Assembly: GCA_022453515.1 (NCBI GenBank)
Contig: JAJNNY010000096.1
Location: 1-64,000 of the forward strand
Reading direction: 5' to 3'
DNA from: Astrocystis sublimbata
Taxonomy: Eukaryota > Ascomycota > Sordariomycetes > Xylariales > Xylariaceae
Length of the DNA: 64,000 nt
Of this stretch, positions 11,037 through 23,772 are shown in pieces. A program made the position numbers and the translations under genes. Each line of letters opens with the position of its first letter. The stretch's first letter is position 1. The notes under the pieces were generated by a model that was given only the letters and a program-made list of their open reading frames with translations, was not told the origin of the DNA and made no database searches.

Positions 11037-12463
11037 GCTGAGATGAAAGACTAACGTGTATTTCCAAACGAAAACAAATAAAAACTTGACCCTACGGCAG
11101 GGAGTGTGTTGAAGTTAGTGTCAAGTGTGTCGTCGCAACAGGAATGGCTATTTCTATGAGCGTGCACGTCCTAATACTCAATTACTACGACACGAAGCTT
11201 CTTCGAGCAGCCATGCGGTGACAAATCCTGGCTCCACATGATGTGCCCGAGAGGAGATAGGGCTGTGCCATGGAGACATACCGCCCCTAAACGTGCGTCG
11301 CATTCGGAAGGATCACTTGGCTACCAACCGCCAACGGGCAGAGGTTAGCCCGTGAAGATTGAGCAGATTATTAGCCACGCGAAAACGCGATGGCTAGTTG
11401 AAATAATGATGTCGATCCGCTATTGTTGGAACTGTTCAAGTCTGAGGTGGTATCGTCCATTTCGGATCTTGGCCTTCAAACGTCATCGCTAGGCAGACGA
11501 GGCTCCAAAATGCTTCCAAAGTTGTTGTTAGTTTCTGTTCCAAATGTTGTTGGCTCTAAATGTTGAGTTTCAATGACACTCTATGTTGCATGCAGATGCA
11601 GATGCGCCTTGACCAATACCTAGTAACTTTCACACGCGTCACATAACGACTGGTTACATGCCAAGAGCGCGTGATTTACAGGGAAGTACCATGTATGTGC
11701 AGGGCCGGAGCAGGTGGGGGATCGTTGCAATTAGACGAGAAACGAGGGGTTGAATCCTAGTGATGTAAGCGCCAGTGTTATCGACGAACCCTCAACATGC
11801 ATAGAGAATAGCTTTTCGTACCAACAGTTGTTGTGTGATCTCCCAGGATATCATACTTGGCAACACAATCACACACTAAAACTTTTGTTAATGATTGATA
11901 CCTGCGCAATACGAGTCTGAGTTGTCCAGGTTGAAAAGCCTAGAATTGCCGAACACTACCCCTGTGGATTTCGACAACTAGGATTAGTGACTCACTCTAA
12001 CATGCATGATTGGGGGGCCAACAGCAGTATATTGCCGCCTTGACTACTTACCTACCGTACCGGGAAATACGCGTGGCAGGCAACGCTTCTTTTACCTACC
12101 TAGGTACTTGGGTAGGTAGCCAAATCACCTACGAGTAGATCATTCATGGAAACTGCAGGCCGCGAACCACTCAAACCGTGCCCACATAGTAAAGTCCCAA
12201 TCAGCACCAATTACATAATGACCCTTGTGCTTCCTACCGTCTTTTGCGACTTCCGATTCCTCCCGCGAGTAAGACTAGCATCAGAACACTTCTCACGGCG
12301 AACTTGGATGAAGTAAAATTTATTGAGAGTTACGGATATGTAATTAGATCAGATGGACTAGTCTAGTTGGCCAAGGTATCCCACTTGTTTATTTTCTCGA
12401 ATTTCATGAAAACTGGCGAGTTCATGTCTTAGAGTTTGGCAAAAAGCCTCATGTGTCAAGCCG
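11037..12463. other. Gene-free stretch upstream of the methyltransferase
   Basis: About 1.4 kb without a convincing frame. It contains the palindromic ACCTACCTAGGTA...GGTAGGTA motif at about 12094-12118, seen at several other intergenic places in the window. It probably serves as methyltransferase promoter at its left end. Confidence 0.5.
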
Positions 12464-15400
12464 TTAGACCCTCTCGTCATTTTCACATCGTTGAATAGAC
12501 TTTTGTACAAGGATGCCAGAATGCTGAACCGGCATTGGCAAGGGGGTATCGATGATATCCATCTGAATTGCCTCGCATCGATTTGTGAGTTTCACATTTG
12601 ATAGATTGCTTAGCTTCAATGATTCTTGGTCCACGTCGCTCTTGTTGTGAGGCAATTGATCCAATGATGTCTTGGTACGGCTGAGCAAAGTGAACTTGCT
12701 CACAAGCACGTCCAAAATTGCTTGAGGTGAGAAGTGCGCGAAAAGCGGTCCTAATGTTGGCAAGCATGCACAGATAACGGCAATACTCGCTTCGAGCTGG
12801 GTCCAGTAGAGTGTAGGTGCAACATTAACTGTTTGAATTAGCCTCATCTCCTGCCAACCAATCATGCAACTAACCGGTGATGTCAAGGGCATTCTCAAAA
12901 CTGGGGGTAGATTGGTAGAAGAAATAAACTCTGGCGATACTGATTCCGACGACACTGTTGAAAGGTTAGATGAGATATATAGCCCAAAAATCATATAGAC
13001 GACTTACAAAGCGCCTAATAAGAAAACGCCACTGACAGCAATTTTCTGCTTCGTGGTGATCTTCAAACGCCACACTATGGGTAACGGGACACATAAGATA
13101 GCGATATCCACCAGCGTGTTGGAAATTGCTGTAGCAATGAACATGGGGACATATTGATAACAGTATGCATCATGTTGCGGCGTCCCGTAGAGTGAGTTCC
13201 ACGCTTCCGACGTGGGAATGCATTCTAAAAGAGTGGCCAAGAAGAACGCGATTCCCCAGCCAGAGATTATAACGATAAGTGTCAAGCTAATAAGGTGGAA
13301 AAGATTGCCTATGAAAACCCGGCGATAGAAGAACACAATAGAAAGTTTGGTGAACACGAGTGAAAGAACTGAAAGCAACTGTGCAGCAAATTCTGTCTAA
13401 TCCGTGTTGGTATGCGATAAGCAGGACCCCTGCATCACGACCACCCCCCATCACGACCAGGCCCTTGGCAACACCACACCCACACCTTCCTAAGCTATTT
13501 AAACCACTAATACGCTGTTTGAAAGCCGTTTTCTGGTGTTTTTATTAGTTTCTAGCGTTTATAACCTCTATAACCTCTTCTGTTTCTGTATCCTTGCGTT
13601 CTGGGATGTTTTTATCGGTAGTTTTGTTTGTATATATAATTCTTTGGCGCAATTTGTGTTTTGCCTTTCGTACGTGCGTTATATAAGTAAACGACTCGTA
13701 AGGCGTTATTTTAACCGTTTTACGCTTGCTTTTATTGTTTTTTTTAATTTTGGCTTCCAGAATTATAACCTTTATTTCTAAAAATATAATAGTTTAAGCC
13801 TTTTAATTTAAAGCTTTACTAGCTTTTATAAAAAACAGCCTTTATAATAGATTATTAAATAAAAAGTAATTTATTACTAGCTTTTTTATATTTATTTATA
13901 GTTATTAGCTTTTAAAGGGTGTTTTTATAATAATTTTAAAGGTTATTATTAAGAAATTAGATATAGCGGGTTGTTTTTTTGCTATAAGTATTAGTACTAC
14001 TGTTTTTATAATACCTTTTTTTTCGAATATTATATATTTCGAGGATAGCGGTACCTAACGATCCTTTAGATATATCCCAACTATTGCCCAGGTTTTTTTT
14101 ATAGTTCTTAGCTTTAGAGTGTTTTTATAAGCCATTTTATATACTATTACTATGTTTTTTTTAAAAGGCTTTAAACTAAAGCGCCCTATAGGTGTTTCCT
14201 AAAGTTTGTTTTTCAACTTTTTTTTTAATAATCTAAAAACTTTTATATCTAATAGTTATAATACGTAATTATAATAGGGTTTATAAAATAATAGCAATAT
14301 TTTGTTTAAAAAGTAAATCTAAAAAAACTTATTATTTATATAAGATTTATAGCTATTATATACTAGAATATACTATATTTTACCGAAATAAGTATAAATA
14401 TAAAGAATAAACAGGTTTTTTAGCTATTTTAATACGATAATATTGCTGGTTTACTTATTAGGAGAGTAGTTAAATCGCTAGTTTTTAAATAAACCGCGAT
14501 TTTTATCTAGAAACTACTAACTTTAAACTTGAACGCTTTTCTAGATTAGTAATAGCGGTAAGGCTTTATTAATAGCGCTAATATACTTAAGGGCAGTGAT
14601 CTATTCGCTTTTTTTAATAGCTTTTTTAAAGGTTTAGTATATAAAGGTATTAATAATTATAAAATAATTATTACTAACGTTTTAGGCTATACCTATTTTA
14701 TTAGCGTTAAAAAAGCGTTCTAAAGGAATATTTACTATTTTTAAAGCTTTAAAACAATTAAAAAAAATATTAATATTAACTATTATTACGCTATTAATAC
14801 GTATATAATCGATAGATTTAGATCTAATAGATTTAATTGCTTTATTTCGAGCTAAAAACCAGGTATACTATTTTTTATTAAAGTTTCTATCTATACTAAA
14901 AGCTTTTAATATATATTTAGCTATAAGTTTAAAAATAATATATAATAGCGTAAAACCTAGCCTAGCCTGCCCTATAGCCTAGTCTGCTAACTAACGTTTA
15001 TTATAAACAGATAATACTTGAAGGTTAGCGTAGGCTTCTTTTCGAGTGGGGATGCCGCGAAGCCGACGGCGTAGGTACAATCTATCAACATCCCAGTTAC
15101 GCGCTGCCTTCGCAACTGGAGTTCCAAGCTAAGCTACGCGAAGGGCAGCCGCCGCGCGGTATTAATCAGAAAAAAAAGGCATAACGATAAAGAGCTGTCA
15201 ATTCTAAAGAGAATAAGCGTAAAAAATCATCGTAAGACCTAGATACGGTCGCGTTATTAAGCATTGTTTAATTAGAGTGGCTGGGAGTAATAGCGCGTTT
15301 GCGGGGGTCCCTGGGCCTGGTCGTGATGGGGGGTGGTCGTGATGCAGGGGTCCTGCTTATTGAATTGGACATGGAGTGGGAACCCTCACCTGCAAGAAGA

Positions 15401-15765
15401 TTCTGAGGCTGTTATCCAATATGATATTCCCTTTTGGATCAAGATGGATGTGACTACCCAAGCCACCCTGAGTAACCGCTAATTTCAATCTTGATAAGCA
15501 AGAAGACTGACACCACAATGATACTTGACTCACCGACAATGTTGTTGATGCATAGTCCGACGCTGAATAACTGTTTCGATCAGTGGCTGCAAGATTGAAT
15601 GAGCGCATGATCACATACTAGTCCTGGAGCAATGAAGAAGTCGTCGATTGAGAAGCCAAGACGATGCTTACTCCGCGCCAAAAACCTCAACAAGACAGCA
15701 ATAGTCGAAAGAACAGCGAATACAATAGAAATAATGATAATATTTGTTCCAAGTGATAGATCCAT
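12464..15765 (-). CDS. Pth11/rhodopsin-like seven-helix membrane protein with transposon in an intron
   Basis: Six exons with consistent phases: 15765-15619, 15570-15534, 15478-15390, 13378-13008, 12954-12875 and 12828-12464, predicting 362 aa. The protein matches the fungal integral-membrane 'rhodopsin domain' family (Pth11/SAT4-like). It has a short luminal N-terminus, helix 1 (IIIISIVFAVLSTIAVLLRF), 'DDFFIAPGL', 'GGLGSHIHLD', 'FTKLSIVFFYRRVF', then further hydrophobic helices with 'CVPLPIVWRLKITTKQKIA' and a Ser/Asn-rich cytosolic tail. Family members are proposed plasma-membrane receptors or cluster-associated membrane proteins. Intron 3 (13379-15389) is about 2 kb because a complete transposon sits in it, yet donor and acceptor remain canonical. 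Whether it is still spliced out is unknown. Confidence 0.75.
13420..15357 (-). mobile_element. Pogo/Fot1-type DNA transposon, 1938 bp, perfect 45-bp TIRs
   Basis: The ends at 13420-13464 and 15313-15357 are perfect 45-bp inverted repeats starting AGCAGGACCCCTGCATCACG, each containing the submotif CATCACGACCA twice. The element is flanked by TA on both sides (13418-13419, 15358-15359), the target duplication of Tc1/mariner-pogo elements. The interior is AT-rich and holds a degraded minus-strand transposase. Recognisable are a 'LLDIKVFRLLK' block matching the QPLDVGVF-type region of DDE_1 transposases, and downstream 'LRTIKKTWAIVGIYLKDR', matching the usual I(K/R)xxWxxxGIxP segment. Several stops are present, so it is not autonomous. 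The intact TIRs next to a decayed interior suggest a non-autonomous copy moved recently or RIP spared the ends. Confidence 0.85.
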
Positions 15766-16673
15766 TATGATCGATCGATAAAGGGTGATGAATTTCTTGA
15801 ATGCGAGGTATGATCGTTGAGTAGGCAAGGAGAAATGTGATGATGGATATCAAGACGATTTGGACTCATTCAAGGACGTGGACTCGTTTGACCTGGGCGA
15901 ATACAGAATCTTTGCTATGAGGTGTTACTGCCAACGCTGGCTACATATATCAAAATTGGTGAACGATGGGACAGGTGTGAAAGATTGATGCGGCATGCAG
16001 TTTTCGACTCTGAGCCTATGGACCGCGGATGCAATGCACCATAACCAACAACGTATGTCTAAGAATTGTAGGCATACATATTCCTCAAATTTCGATAGTG
16101 TGTCCGAATACACGATTGGTTCAACTTGTTATGCTCCCCAATGCATGTTGGCTATAATGCATGTTGGTTGTGCACTTACATTGCCTACCCCAAGATATGT
16201 ATCCTCCAACCGCCCGGCTAAGTGGACCTTCATCCCATTTGGTCATCGTACAATCAATACCAGGGCAAGAAAAAAGTACCGTTAGTTTCAAGGATTCATG
16301 TGAGGGCCTAAAAGTCAAATGCGACAACAACCTGCAACTCTCGTGCTGCTAACTGTCATCACAAACGCGACCTTCAATCACACTAGGGTGGAGTTTTATG
16401 CGTTCAAGCAACATAGTGATGGCGAAGCGTGACCCCATCGGCGATTTAACCAATTTCGGCATTTTTGTTAGGTATCTTGACTTGGAGGCTAGTTAATTCC
16501 GTTAGCTCAGGTTAAGTCTGCCTGGCCGTGTTGGTGCTGTCGAACTTTATGTGTCTATCAGAATGTTGAACGATATCACTCAATCTCGTCAATTCTCCCA
16601 ACTTGGATTCATTGTTCTCAACGACTTAATTTTTAGGACAGTTCATTCGAGCCAAAATTCTCAGGTCAAAGCG
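15766..16673. other. Intergenic region
   Basis: This lies between the divergent membrane-protein gene and the UstYa-like pseudogene. Frames here overlap on both strands and show no family pattern. It presumably holds both promoters. Confidence 0.5.
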
Positions 16674-17260
16674 ATGGGCTCTCATGCTTCATACGAACCA
16701 TTACACTGCGACGAGGGAGGGAGCAGCGATAGCTTCAGCTCGACCGGTCTGCCATCACAGAGTGTTCATCTCAAACGAGGAGTATCAAAACGTTCGATGG
16801 TCACTTTTTCCATCTTGGTCGCTACCCTGGCCATCTTCACGAGCGTGTCATCATACCTTTTAGGAAAGCATGTTCAAAGACTGACGACAACGCCAGATTG
16901 GTCCTGTAAGCTTCGATTCTACCTCCCTGACAACGTTAGCTAACTTGCGCTTGTAGCCCCGCCTGGCCATGTAAAACACAATTTTAATTATCGTCGGCGA
17001 TTTGGTGTGAGACCGAGCAAAGTGTCACAAAAATATTGGGACATGGTCTTTCCACGTAATTTCTGGAATCAACATTGGTCCCTTTTAACTGACATTGCAT
17101 TTCAAAGGTGGCCAAGAGTTCATTTAGCATCCGGGAACTTCTCCCGTTCCACATGGTTTAGCCGCCTATCATCAGCTGCACTGTCTTGTGAGTTATGCTG
17201 AGCACTAGAAAATGCCGGGATATTGTCAAGATCATGAATTGGGAAGAGGAATGGAGGACT
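16674..17260 (+). pseudogene. UstYa-like (DUF3328) oxidase-family gene, broken by a stop
   Basis: The frame starts at ATG 16674 (MGSHASYEPL) with a cytosolic tail, then one membrane helix (about residues 45-65, TFSILVATLAIFTSVSSYLL). Exon 1 ends at 16905. Exon 2 (16957-17055) encodes 'PPGHVKHNFNYRRRF' and 'YWDMVFP', typical of the family. A spliced exon 3 begins at 17109 and contains the HxxHC motif 'YHQLHCL' (His/Cys at 17171-17185). An in-frame TAG at 17126-17128 lies between, where the family normally has FxQHP or FxKHP; CAG to TAG explains it. After HQLHC the frame ends quickly and the second conserved His/Cys motif is not found. UstYa-family proteins act in fungal RiPP (ustiloxin-type) and other mycotoxin pathways as oxidative cyclisation or chlorination factors. 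Confidence 0.65.
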
Positions 17261-20200
17261 CACAACCAAACGGATCATACTTGAAATTATTCCTGAGTAC
17301 TCCAGTATCTAGACTATGCTTCGATAGGACCAGTATCAAAAAGACCTGGCTCTGGTTTGTTATTATTAGAGATTTACGGATTTTCGCCTATCAGACTTGA
17401 TGGTCATGTGTGAGATACATTCAAGAGTTTTTCAACTTAGGTGTTTGCATTGTCACATCTAGATTCTACGTGCCTCAGAACTCCAGAATCGTCTTTCAGT
17501 AGATATCACTTCAGTTTGAAGTCTTCATGCAGAGCTTGGAAGAATTTCTTCTCTCTGACAAGATAACGGACTGCTGGGACTTGATGCCGTCTTCTTCGCC
17601 GTTCACTGAGGATGGAAGGTGGCCTTCCTCCTCACGACCCGCGTGGAAGTGATGGAAATCCAACAAAAAGTTCCATGCTGACAAGAGAATTTGTGGCAAA
17701 ACAAGGGCAAAGGGAGATCAAATACTAAGTGAAAACCAATCGTTGTGGTATGAACACCAAATGTCACAACTTGGAAAAGGGAGAACAATTGATTTAGAGC
17801 GGAAAAGCTATCAAGTTGTGGGTGTTGGTTGTGGAGTATCGGCAAAGTTGCCAGTTTCAGTATGCAAGGCTGATATGAAGCCCGCGTCGCAGTTAGTCGA
17901 TATGGACGGGCTTTTCCAACATCATTACTCTCTGTCTTAAGCGAAGGAGGGCCAAAAGCCACTGCCCGTGGCAGTCCTCTCTGCGGGACTTCTACGAATA
18001 GGTAGCTTCGCCGTACTCTCTGTCACAACTAGGTACCTAGGTAGTCAAATGGCGATGGTTGTGAGCAACCGCCCAACTTGTTATTGTGTGAAGTGCATGC
18101 GCTGTAAGGGTTCTATGCTAAATGTTGCCGATCACTGATCTGAATTGTTTGCTTGCAACGTTTAGGGAAACGTATCCCAACATGCACGTTGCAGGAAGTT
18201 AGGAGCCTTGGCGAACGTATTTCTAGATCTAATAAAAATGCACGAGGTATTAGTCATGTGCTTCACCCTCATCCCGGAGCTATTTCATCAAAGTGCGGTT
18301 CTCGCCGATTATGCACATCATAGTTTGTTAGTCCCGGATTGTTGGTTCCATGCGCCGAACCGGGCGCTTACACGCGGTCCGGCCCAAGTTCAGAGGAGCC
18401 GACCTGCATAACCGGAATAAAATCGCCGATTGTCCCAACCGAGTCGCCAACAACCATATATCATAGACGGGGGGCTCCTCCAAACCTTGTACCAAGGATG
18501 CGATTCGCTGGTTTCCCTGCGATGTTGGTTTTCTTGCATTTCACGTTGTCAGGCATGATGGGGGCAGGACAGGGGCTTGACAAGGGTAGATTTCTCGCAG
18601 TGGAGCGCTAAAGTACTGTGCAGCAGCATCCTGGCCTGCAAGAAGCATGTAGTGCCCCGCCATGCCCGCGTGCGACTCAACTATTGTGATGCTACTCTAG
18701 TAGGCCGATGAATATCAAATGAGAAGGTGGTATCGTATTATCGATCACATTTGACAACGCTAACTGAAGACCTGGCCATTCAGCAACGATGCACATTGCA
18801 TACAACAGGCTGCTTCGCCTTCTCCAACTAGTGCTATAGCTGGATGATAATTGAACCAACAACACTCCGAGGCCCATGATCCTTCCAAGGTTCTTCGTGG
18901 CAGTGATGTCAAGCGTGTGCGATTCGCTCTATGAGACAAGATGTCATAATCTGTAGTAGCGAATCTCCAAGATCACCGTGAGCATGACGGCGCCTGGTTT
19001 TCCCGAGCACATTGCTACCGGCGCCAAGTTCGAGCTACTATCGGCTACCTTTTCCTGGGTTGCACAAAGTGTACATAGGACCAAGACGCTACTAGGTAGC
19101 TACGGGGGGAGCTAGGCGACGGGTTGTGTGCAGCTCAATCTGCACAAGAACAAAAGTGACTCTGTCATATATTTAGGACTTGTGTCTCTGCAGCGAAGAA
19201 GACATTTGATCATTGAACCCGATTAGTATCACGCTCATCTCGCCCATGGTGTAGCTTGATAGTAACAAGTGCATGACATTCGCCGTATTCTGGTCATCTG
19301 CTTTCAGCCACGCCATGGGACGAATCGCAACGCGGTTCCTATTTTCCAAGGGTGGTTTTCTTAAGATGATCGGAAGTTCTTTATCCCACCCACGTTCCCT
19401 TGCTCGGTTCGAAATCTTAGGTAATTTCGGGGGGCTCCGGGGTGAGCGAAGTCCTCGAAGGTTACCGTACGGGATAGGTCGCGCCATTAGGTCTACTACG
19501 ATCGTAGGCTTGAGGAGCTAGAAAGGAAGGAATGGAGGATCGTTTCTTTTTTCCGTTTTTGGGGGATGGGCTAGCAGATACTTCTCGACAGCTGATTACA
19601 AGGTGGCTGGCTTCGCCTAACGAACTGGTATAATTATCTCGAATACGACTCATGCTCTCCCCTCAATATAGGATATAGGGGTTCAAGTCAATTTTATACT
19701 TTGTGCGGTGATTGTTGAGCATGTAGATGACTCTTTAATCTCACGTTGTTTTCATTGTACCCTTCTGACTATCGCAACGAGTCTTTGGCATTCGGCCTGT
19801 CATTTAACACAAGGCACGCATTCCGCCCAACCAAACCGCTCAATGAGCCTTGGCCTTACTTTGTGTATGTCTTCATAACTCGGTGCCAGCCGCAGATGTT
19901 GACTTCCTTCGTTGCTGAATTGAAATTCTACAGCGTTCTTATAGCATGATCCATTTGGCAGGACTCCTGAGGGGAACGGCTATGCCGGCGATACTAGCTC
20001 TTCTAAGAGGCCTTAGATTAACAAGAATGCAACAGAATAGGCCAAGATGGAATCCGGGAGACTAAGTAACCTAGTAGATATTGTTTGCACTCAAAGCTTG
20101 AAGTTATGAGCCGTTAGTATCACTCAAGCTCTACGTTCGTATTGTAATGGCCAGTTGCTGGCATCTTACCGCATTGCTATAAACATTTTCCTGGTCAACC

Positions 20201-21810
20201 TAGAAGCAGTCCTCGGTACATGTTCTGAGATGTGCGAAATTACTCTCACTAATATGCTCGTAAATATATGCTGTTGGCTCCGGTGTTAGGTCGTACTGTG
20301 TTCTATTGTTGTTTTGAATGTTTCCATGTTTTCCCTTACGACTGTGTCAGACAAATATTCAATAGTCCCCTGCTAGACACCTAGCACACTAGTCTGACGG
20401 CTGTATCCCGTGGCGAGCCCTGCCCAACTGCATTTTGAATGCAGGAGGGAAGTTTTCACCGCGCATGAACAAGCAATCTGGACTAAAGATGCCGAGTTGC
20501 AATTCATTTTGTGGAAGAGGGAGAGGCTCATATCATGGAAAATCCTCTGCATGCAATGCGCAGCTTAAGGCCTATGTATATGGATGGTCTTAATTATGTT
20601 TGTTCATGGATATTGAAAGCGTCTACCTGGTATTGGCTTCAATGAAAAATATTTTGAAATTTATATCGCATCATAGGTGAAACAGCATGGAAGCACCTTC
20701 GTATGAACAACATTGTTCTAAACATTGGCTAATGATGGTCAAGTCGTACCTATCAAACACAAATGACTACTTAAGTAACTTAGGGCAAATTGTGAGACTA
20801 TTTGTATTGAAGCCTACGGGATAGGTACAACACTGGAGCCGTACTAAACTGTACCCAATCATTTCGCATAAGCAAGGTCCATAAAAGGGGCTCAACTCTC
20901 TCAATAGCCACACGCCTCAGATTGAAAATTGAAGTAGTTGACACTATGGCAGCTTTAATATTGTGATAGAATTGAAGAGTATCATTATATGAATTTATAT
21001 CAACTACAACTGCCCCAAACACCAAACAGAGCCTGTCCACATAATATGACTTATGCCGCTTGAGTTCTATCGATTCATTAACTTGTTTGACGTGGTTTTG
21101 TGTGTTGTGTCTGCTGCACGAGGTAAATCAAGGCCTTAGTGATAAGTTTGACCATAAGAAATGATCAGATTGTGGCTTGTTTTTATTTGCATTCACGGTA
21201 CCAATCAACTTTTACGCCACATCACGAATCCATGTACCCCGGCACAGCGAGATGGATCTGAGCGCCTCGTTTCGATGGCAATGCAGAAGTATCGCCTTCA
21301 GCTGCATGCAGATCGCCGAATGCGACTGTTTGTTGATCACAGGGACGACATCCACTACTCAATGCAGATGCGACTCTTGTGCTACCTGAGCTTTGAGGGG
21401 AATTTCCGAATGCTTGATTGCAGATATGTACCCCGTGTCTCAGACCTATGAAAGCTCGAGCCGTCCCGGACGCCACATATGTAGGGCAGGTCGGCGTTTG
21501 TTTGTGTATGACAAGTCTGATTCGCCAGCACCGGAACGGGGCCGATAATTACACGGCCCCAGGCATCGACCACATACGTAAATTGGAACGTGTCGCGTCT
21601 GGCTGCCTGACAGCCAGCCACTCGCTTCCAACGCCATCAGCCATCATATCGCATAACTCCAGCTAACCCCTCAGTAGTTTTCCGTCTTCTCTGCGTCTAT
21701 TTCTGCTGCCAACAAGCTCGAAACACTATTCCCCATCGCTAACGAAGACCAGTTGCCGAACCATCTGTCTTTACTTTTGTTTTCTGTACAGTGTTGACTT
21801 TGTCGCAGAA
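17261..21810. other. 4.5-kb stretch without a recognisable gene
   Basis: Only short overlapping frames on both strands, none with a pattern I recognise. Base composition is not as AT-rich as the RIP-degraded repeats. Short palindromic TACCTAGGTA-type sequence occurs at about 18030-18043, and CGG/CCG-rich stretches at about 18350-18420 resemble Zn2Cys6 binding triplets. It could contain genes decayed beyond recognition. Confidence 0.4.
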
Positions 21811-23772
21811 ATGGCGACAGGATCTTTGACCACATCCGCGTCCATCGCGACACTGATTGTAGTGTATGCGCATTTGCCCAGTCCCCTTCACATAAACACA
21901 GCTGACGTGTCTAGATGTCTTGTGTTCTTCATTGACATTGCCAATTTGGGCATGGCGAATATTGCTCTTCCCACGATCCAACACGTGTTTGGATTTACCG
22001 ATGGCGACCTCCAATGGGTTCTCACGGCGTACGCCTTGGCTGTAAGATCCCCTTTTCTCCTCACATTGCATAGCAACCACTGAAGGTCTCATGCATGATT
22101 CCAATTCGGTGGCTTACTGATGGCCGGTGGCCGGCTCGGCGACATCTTTGGTCACCGAAATGTCTTGATCTTCGGCATGAGTCTCTTTAACATCGCCACG
22201 ATCATCTGCGCCGTGACACGCAATCCCATCGGCTTCCTTGTGGGAAGAGCATTCCAAGGTACGTCAGCTCGCATACATGCACGCCGTGATTACTGATGCT
22301 TAACTTCAAAGGCGTTACCGCTGCCTTCACAATCCCGTCTGCGCAGTCGCTAGTCGCATTGTCATTCGATGACCCGCAGTCACGTATCAGGGCGTTTGCT
22401 GCCTGGGGAGCATGCGGCTCCAGTGGTTTTGTGTAGGTTTCGCAATCCCCAGACACATACCCGACCGAACATACTGACCGGTCCAGGCTTGGTCCTATTA
22501 TTGGAGGTTTACTTACATCACTTGTGTCGTGGGACTGGGTATGCAATGCTACGTGCGCCGCAGTTGACCTCAGACTTGCCTGACTGACTTGCATCTTTTA
22601 GATCTTCTGGGTCAGTCTGATTATTGAGGGCGCACTGGAAATCACCGCCTTGGCACTTCTCGTAACCAACAACATCCCTGGGGTGGCTTCACGACCCGAG
22701 AAAGCAGAAGGCAAGTAGTCAGGCTTACACATTCGATTGGATACACTTGGCACTGCTCTATCTGTCCCCGCACTTGTCCTCCTCGTTTTCGGGCTGACCA
22801 CTGGCAACAGTGTCGGATGGGATCACGTGGAAGTCATTTCTACGATCGTCACTGCAGGCGTTCTACTCGGATCCTTCGTTTTCGTCGAGGTCAAGATATC
22901 GAGCGATCCAATCCTACCCAAATACATCTGGGGTGATCGAGTGCGCATATTGGGTTGTGCTGCTGCAGCTCTCACGTACGGCGCTTGGCAGGGGTGCAAC
23001 TATCTCCTGACCCTTCAATTGCAAAATAACAACCATCGCTACACCTAGACTATGACTCTGGCTCACATATGTGCTCAGGCTTCGGATTTTCTGCCCTCGA
23101 AACCTCGTTAAGATTTCTACCTTTGGGCGTCACGGCAGTGGTAGTGAACTTTATCGTCCCTCCGATCTTGAAGCCTGTCGGTGCAAGGATCTTGTTGATA
23201 GGGAGCTGGTTGCTCACAATTGTCGGAATCATATTGTTCACGCGCATGAAATCCACAGGCGATTATTGGAGGTTCTGCTTGCCAGGGATGATCTTGTATA
23301 TTGCAGGTGTAGGTACGGTCTACTTTGTTGGCAATGTAACCATCGTGGCCACCGCGTCCGAAGATCGGCAAGGCACGGTTTCCGGTGTGTATAATGTGAG
23401 TTCCGATCTCGGCAATCTTTATTGACCTTAATTGGCTGACACTATATCAAGATGTTTCTCAACGTTGGTGGCGCGGTTCTGGGTGTTGCGGTATTGACGG
23501 TCATCAATGATTCGGTGGTCTCAAACAATGGTGGAAAAGGAGATCCAAATGCGATACTTGCTGGGTTCCGCGCGGGCTACTATGGAGCGATTGCGATGTC
23601 AGCGCTCGGGTTATTAAGCTCTATCTTCTTCACAATACCTAAGACTGACATTAAAGTGGAGGTTAAGGTAGACGGAAAGCCCGGTCAAGAGCTGCTACCT
23701 GAGCGTCCATCTCATAGCCCTCAACAAGGTATCGTACAAGAATCCCAGAAAGAAAAAAACCAGGAACATTAA
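21811..23772 (+). pseudogene. DHA2-type MFS drug/metabolite transporter, probable pseudogene
   Basis: Exon fragments in family order run from ATG 21811: 'DIANLGMANIALPTIQ' (helix 1), 'LQWVLTAYALA', 'GGRLGDIFGHR', 'GRAFQG', 'PSAQSLVALSF', 'LGPIIGGLLTS', then later helices to 'MFLNVGGAVLGVAVLTVI' and a charged C-terminus ending at 23772. This is the 14-helix DHA2 family of proton-coupled exporters, common in metabolite clusters. Three faults are seen. Exon 3 must begin at 22105 but is preceded by AA, not AG. TAG lies in frame at 22716-22718 (one change from CAG). No GT donor follows the exon ending near 23030 before the next exon at about 23082. Together they suggest loss of function. It lies about 1.2 kb upstream of the NRPS-PKS on the same strand, so it was plausibly the exporter of that product. 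Confidence 0.75.

Noticed and set aside
13360..13781. Two + strand frames (62 and 81 aa) with hydrophobic residues
   Set aside because: They run across the intron acceptor of the membrane-protein gene and the left TIR into AT-rich transposon sequence; the composition is that of degraded DNA.
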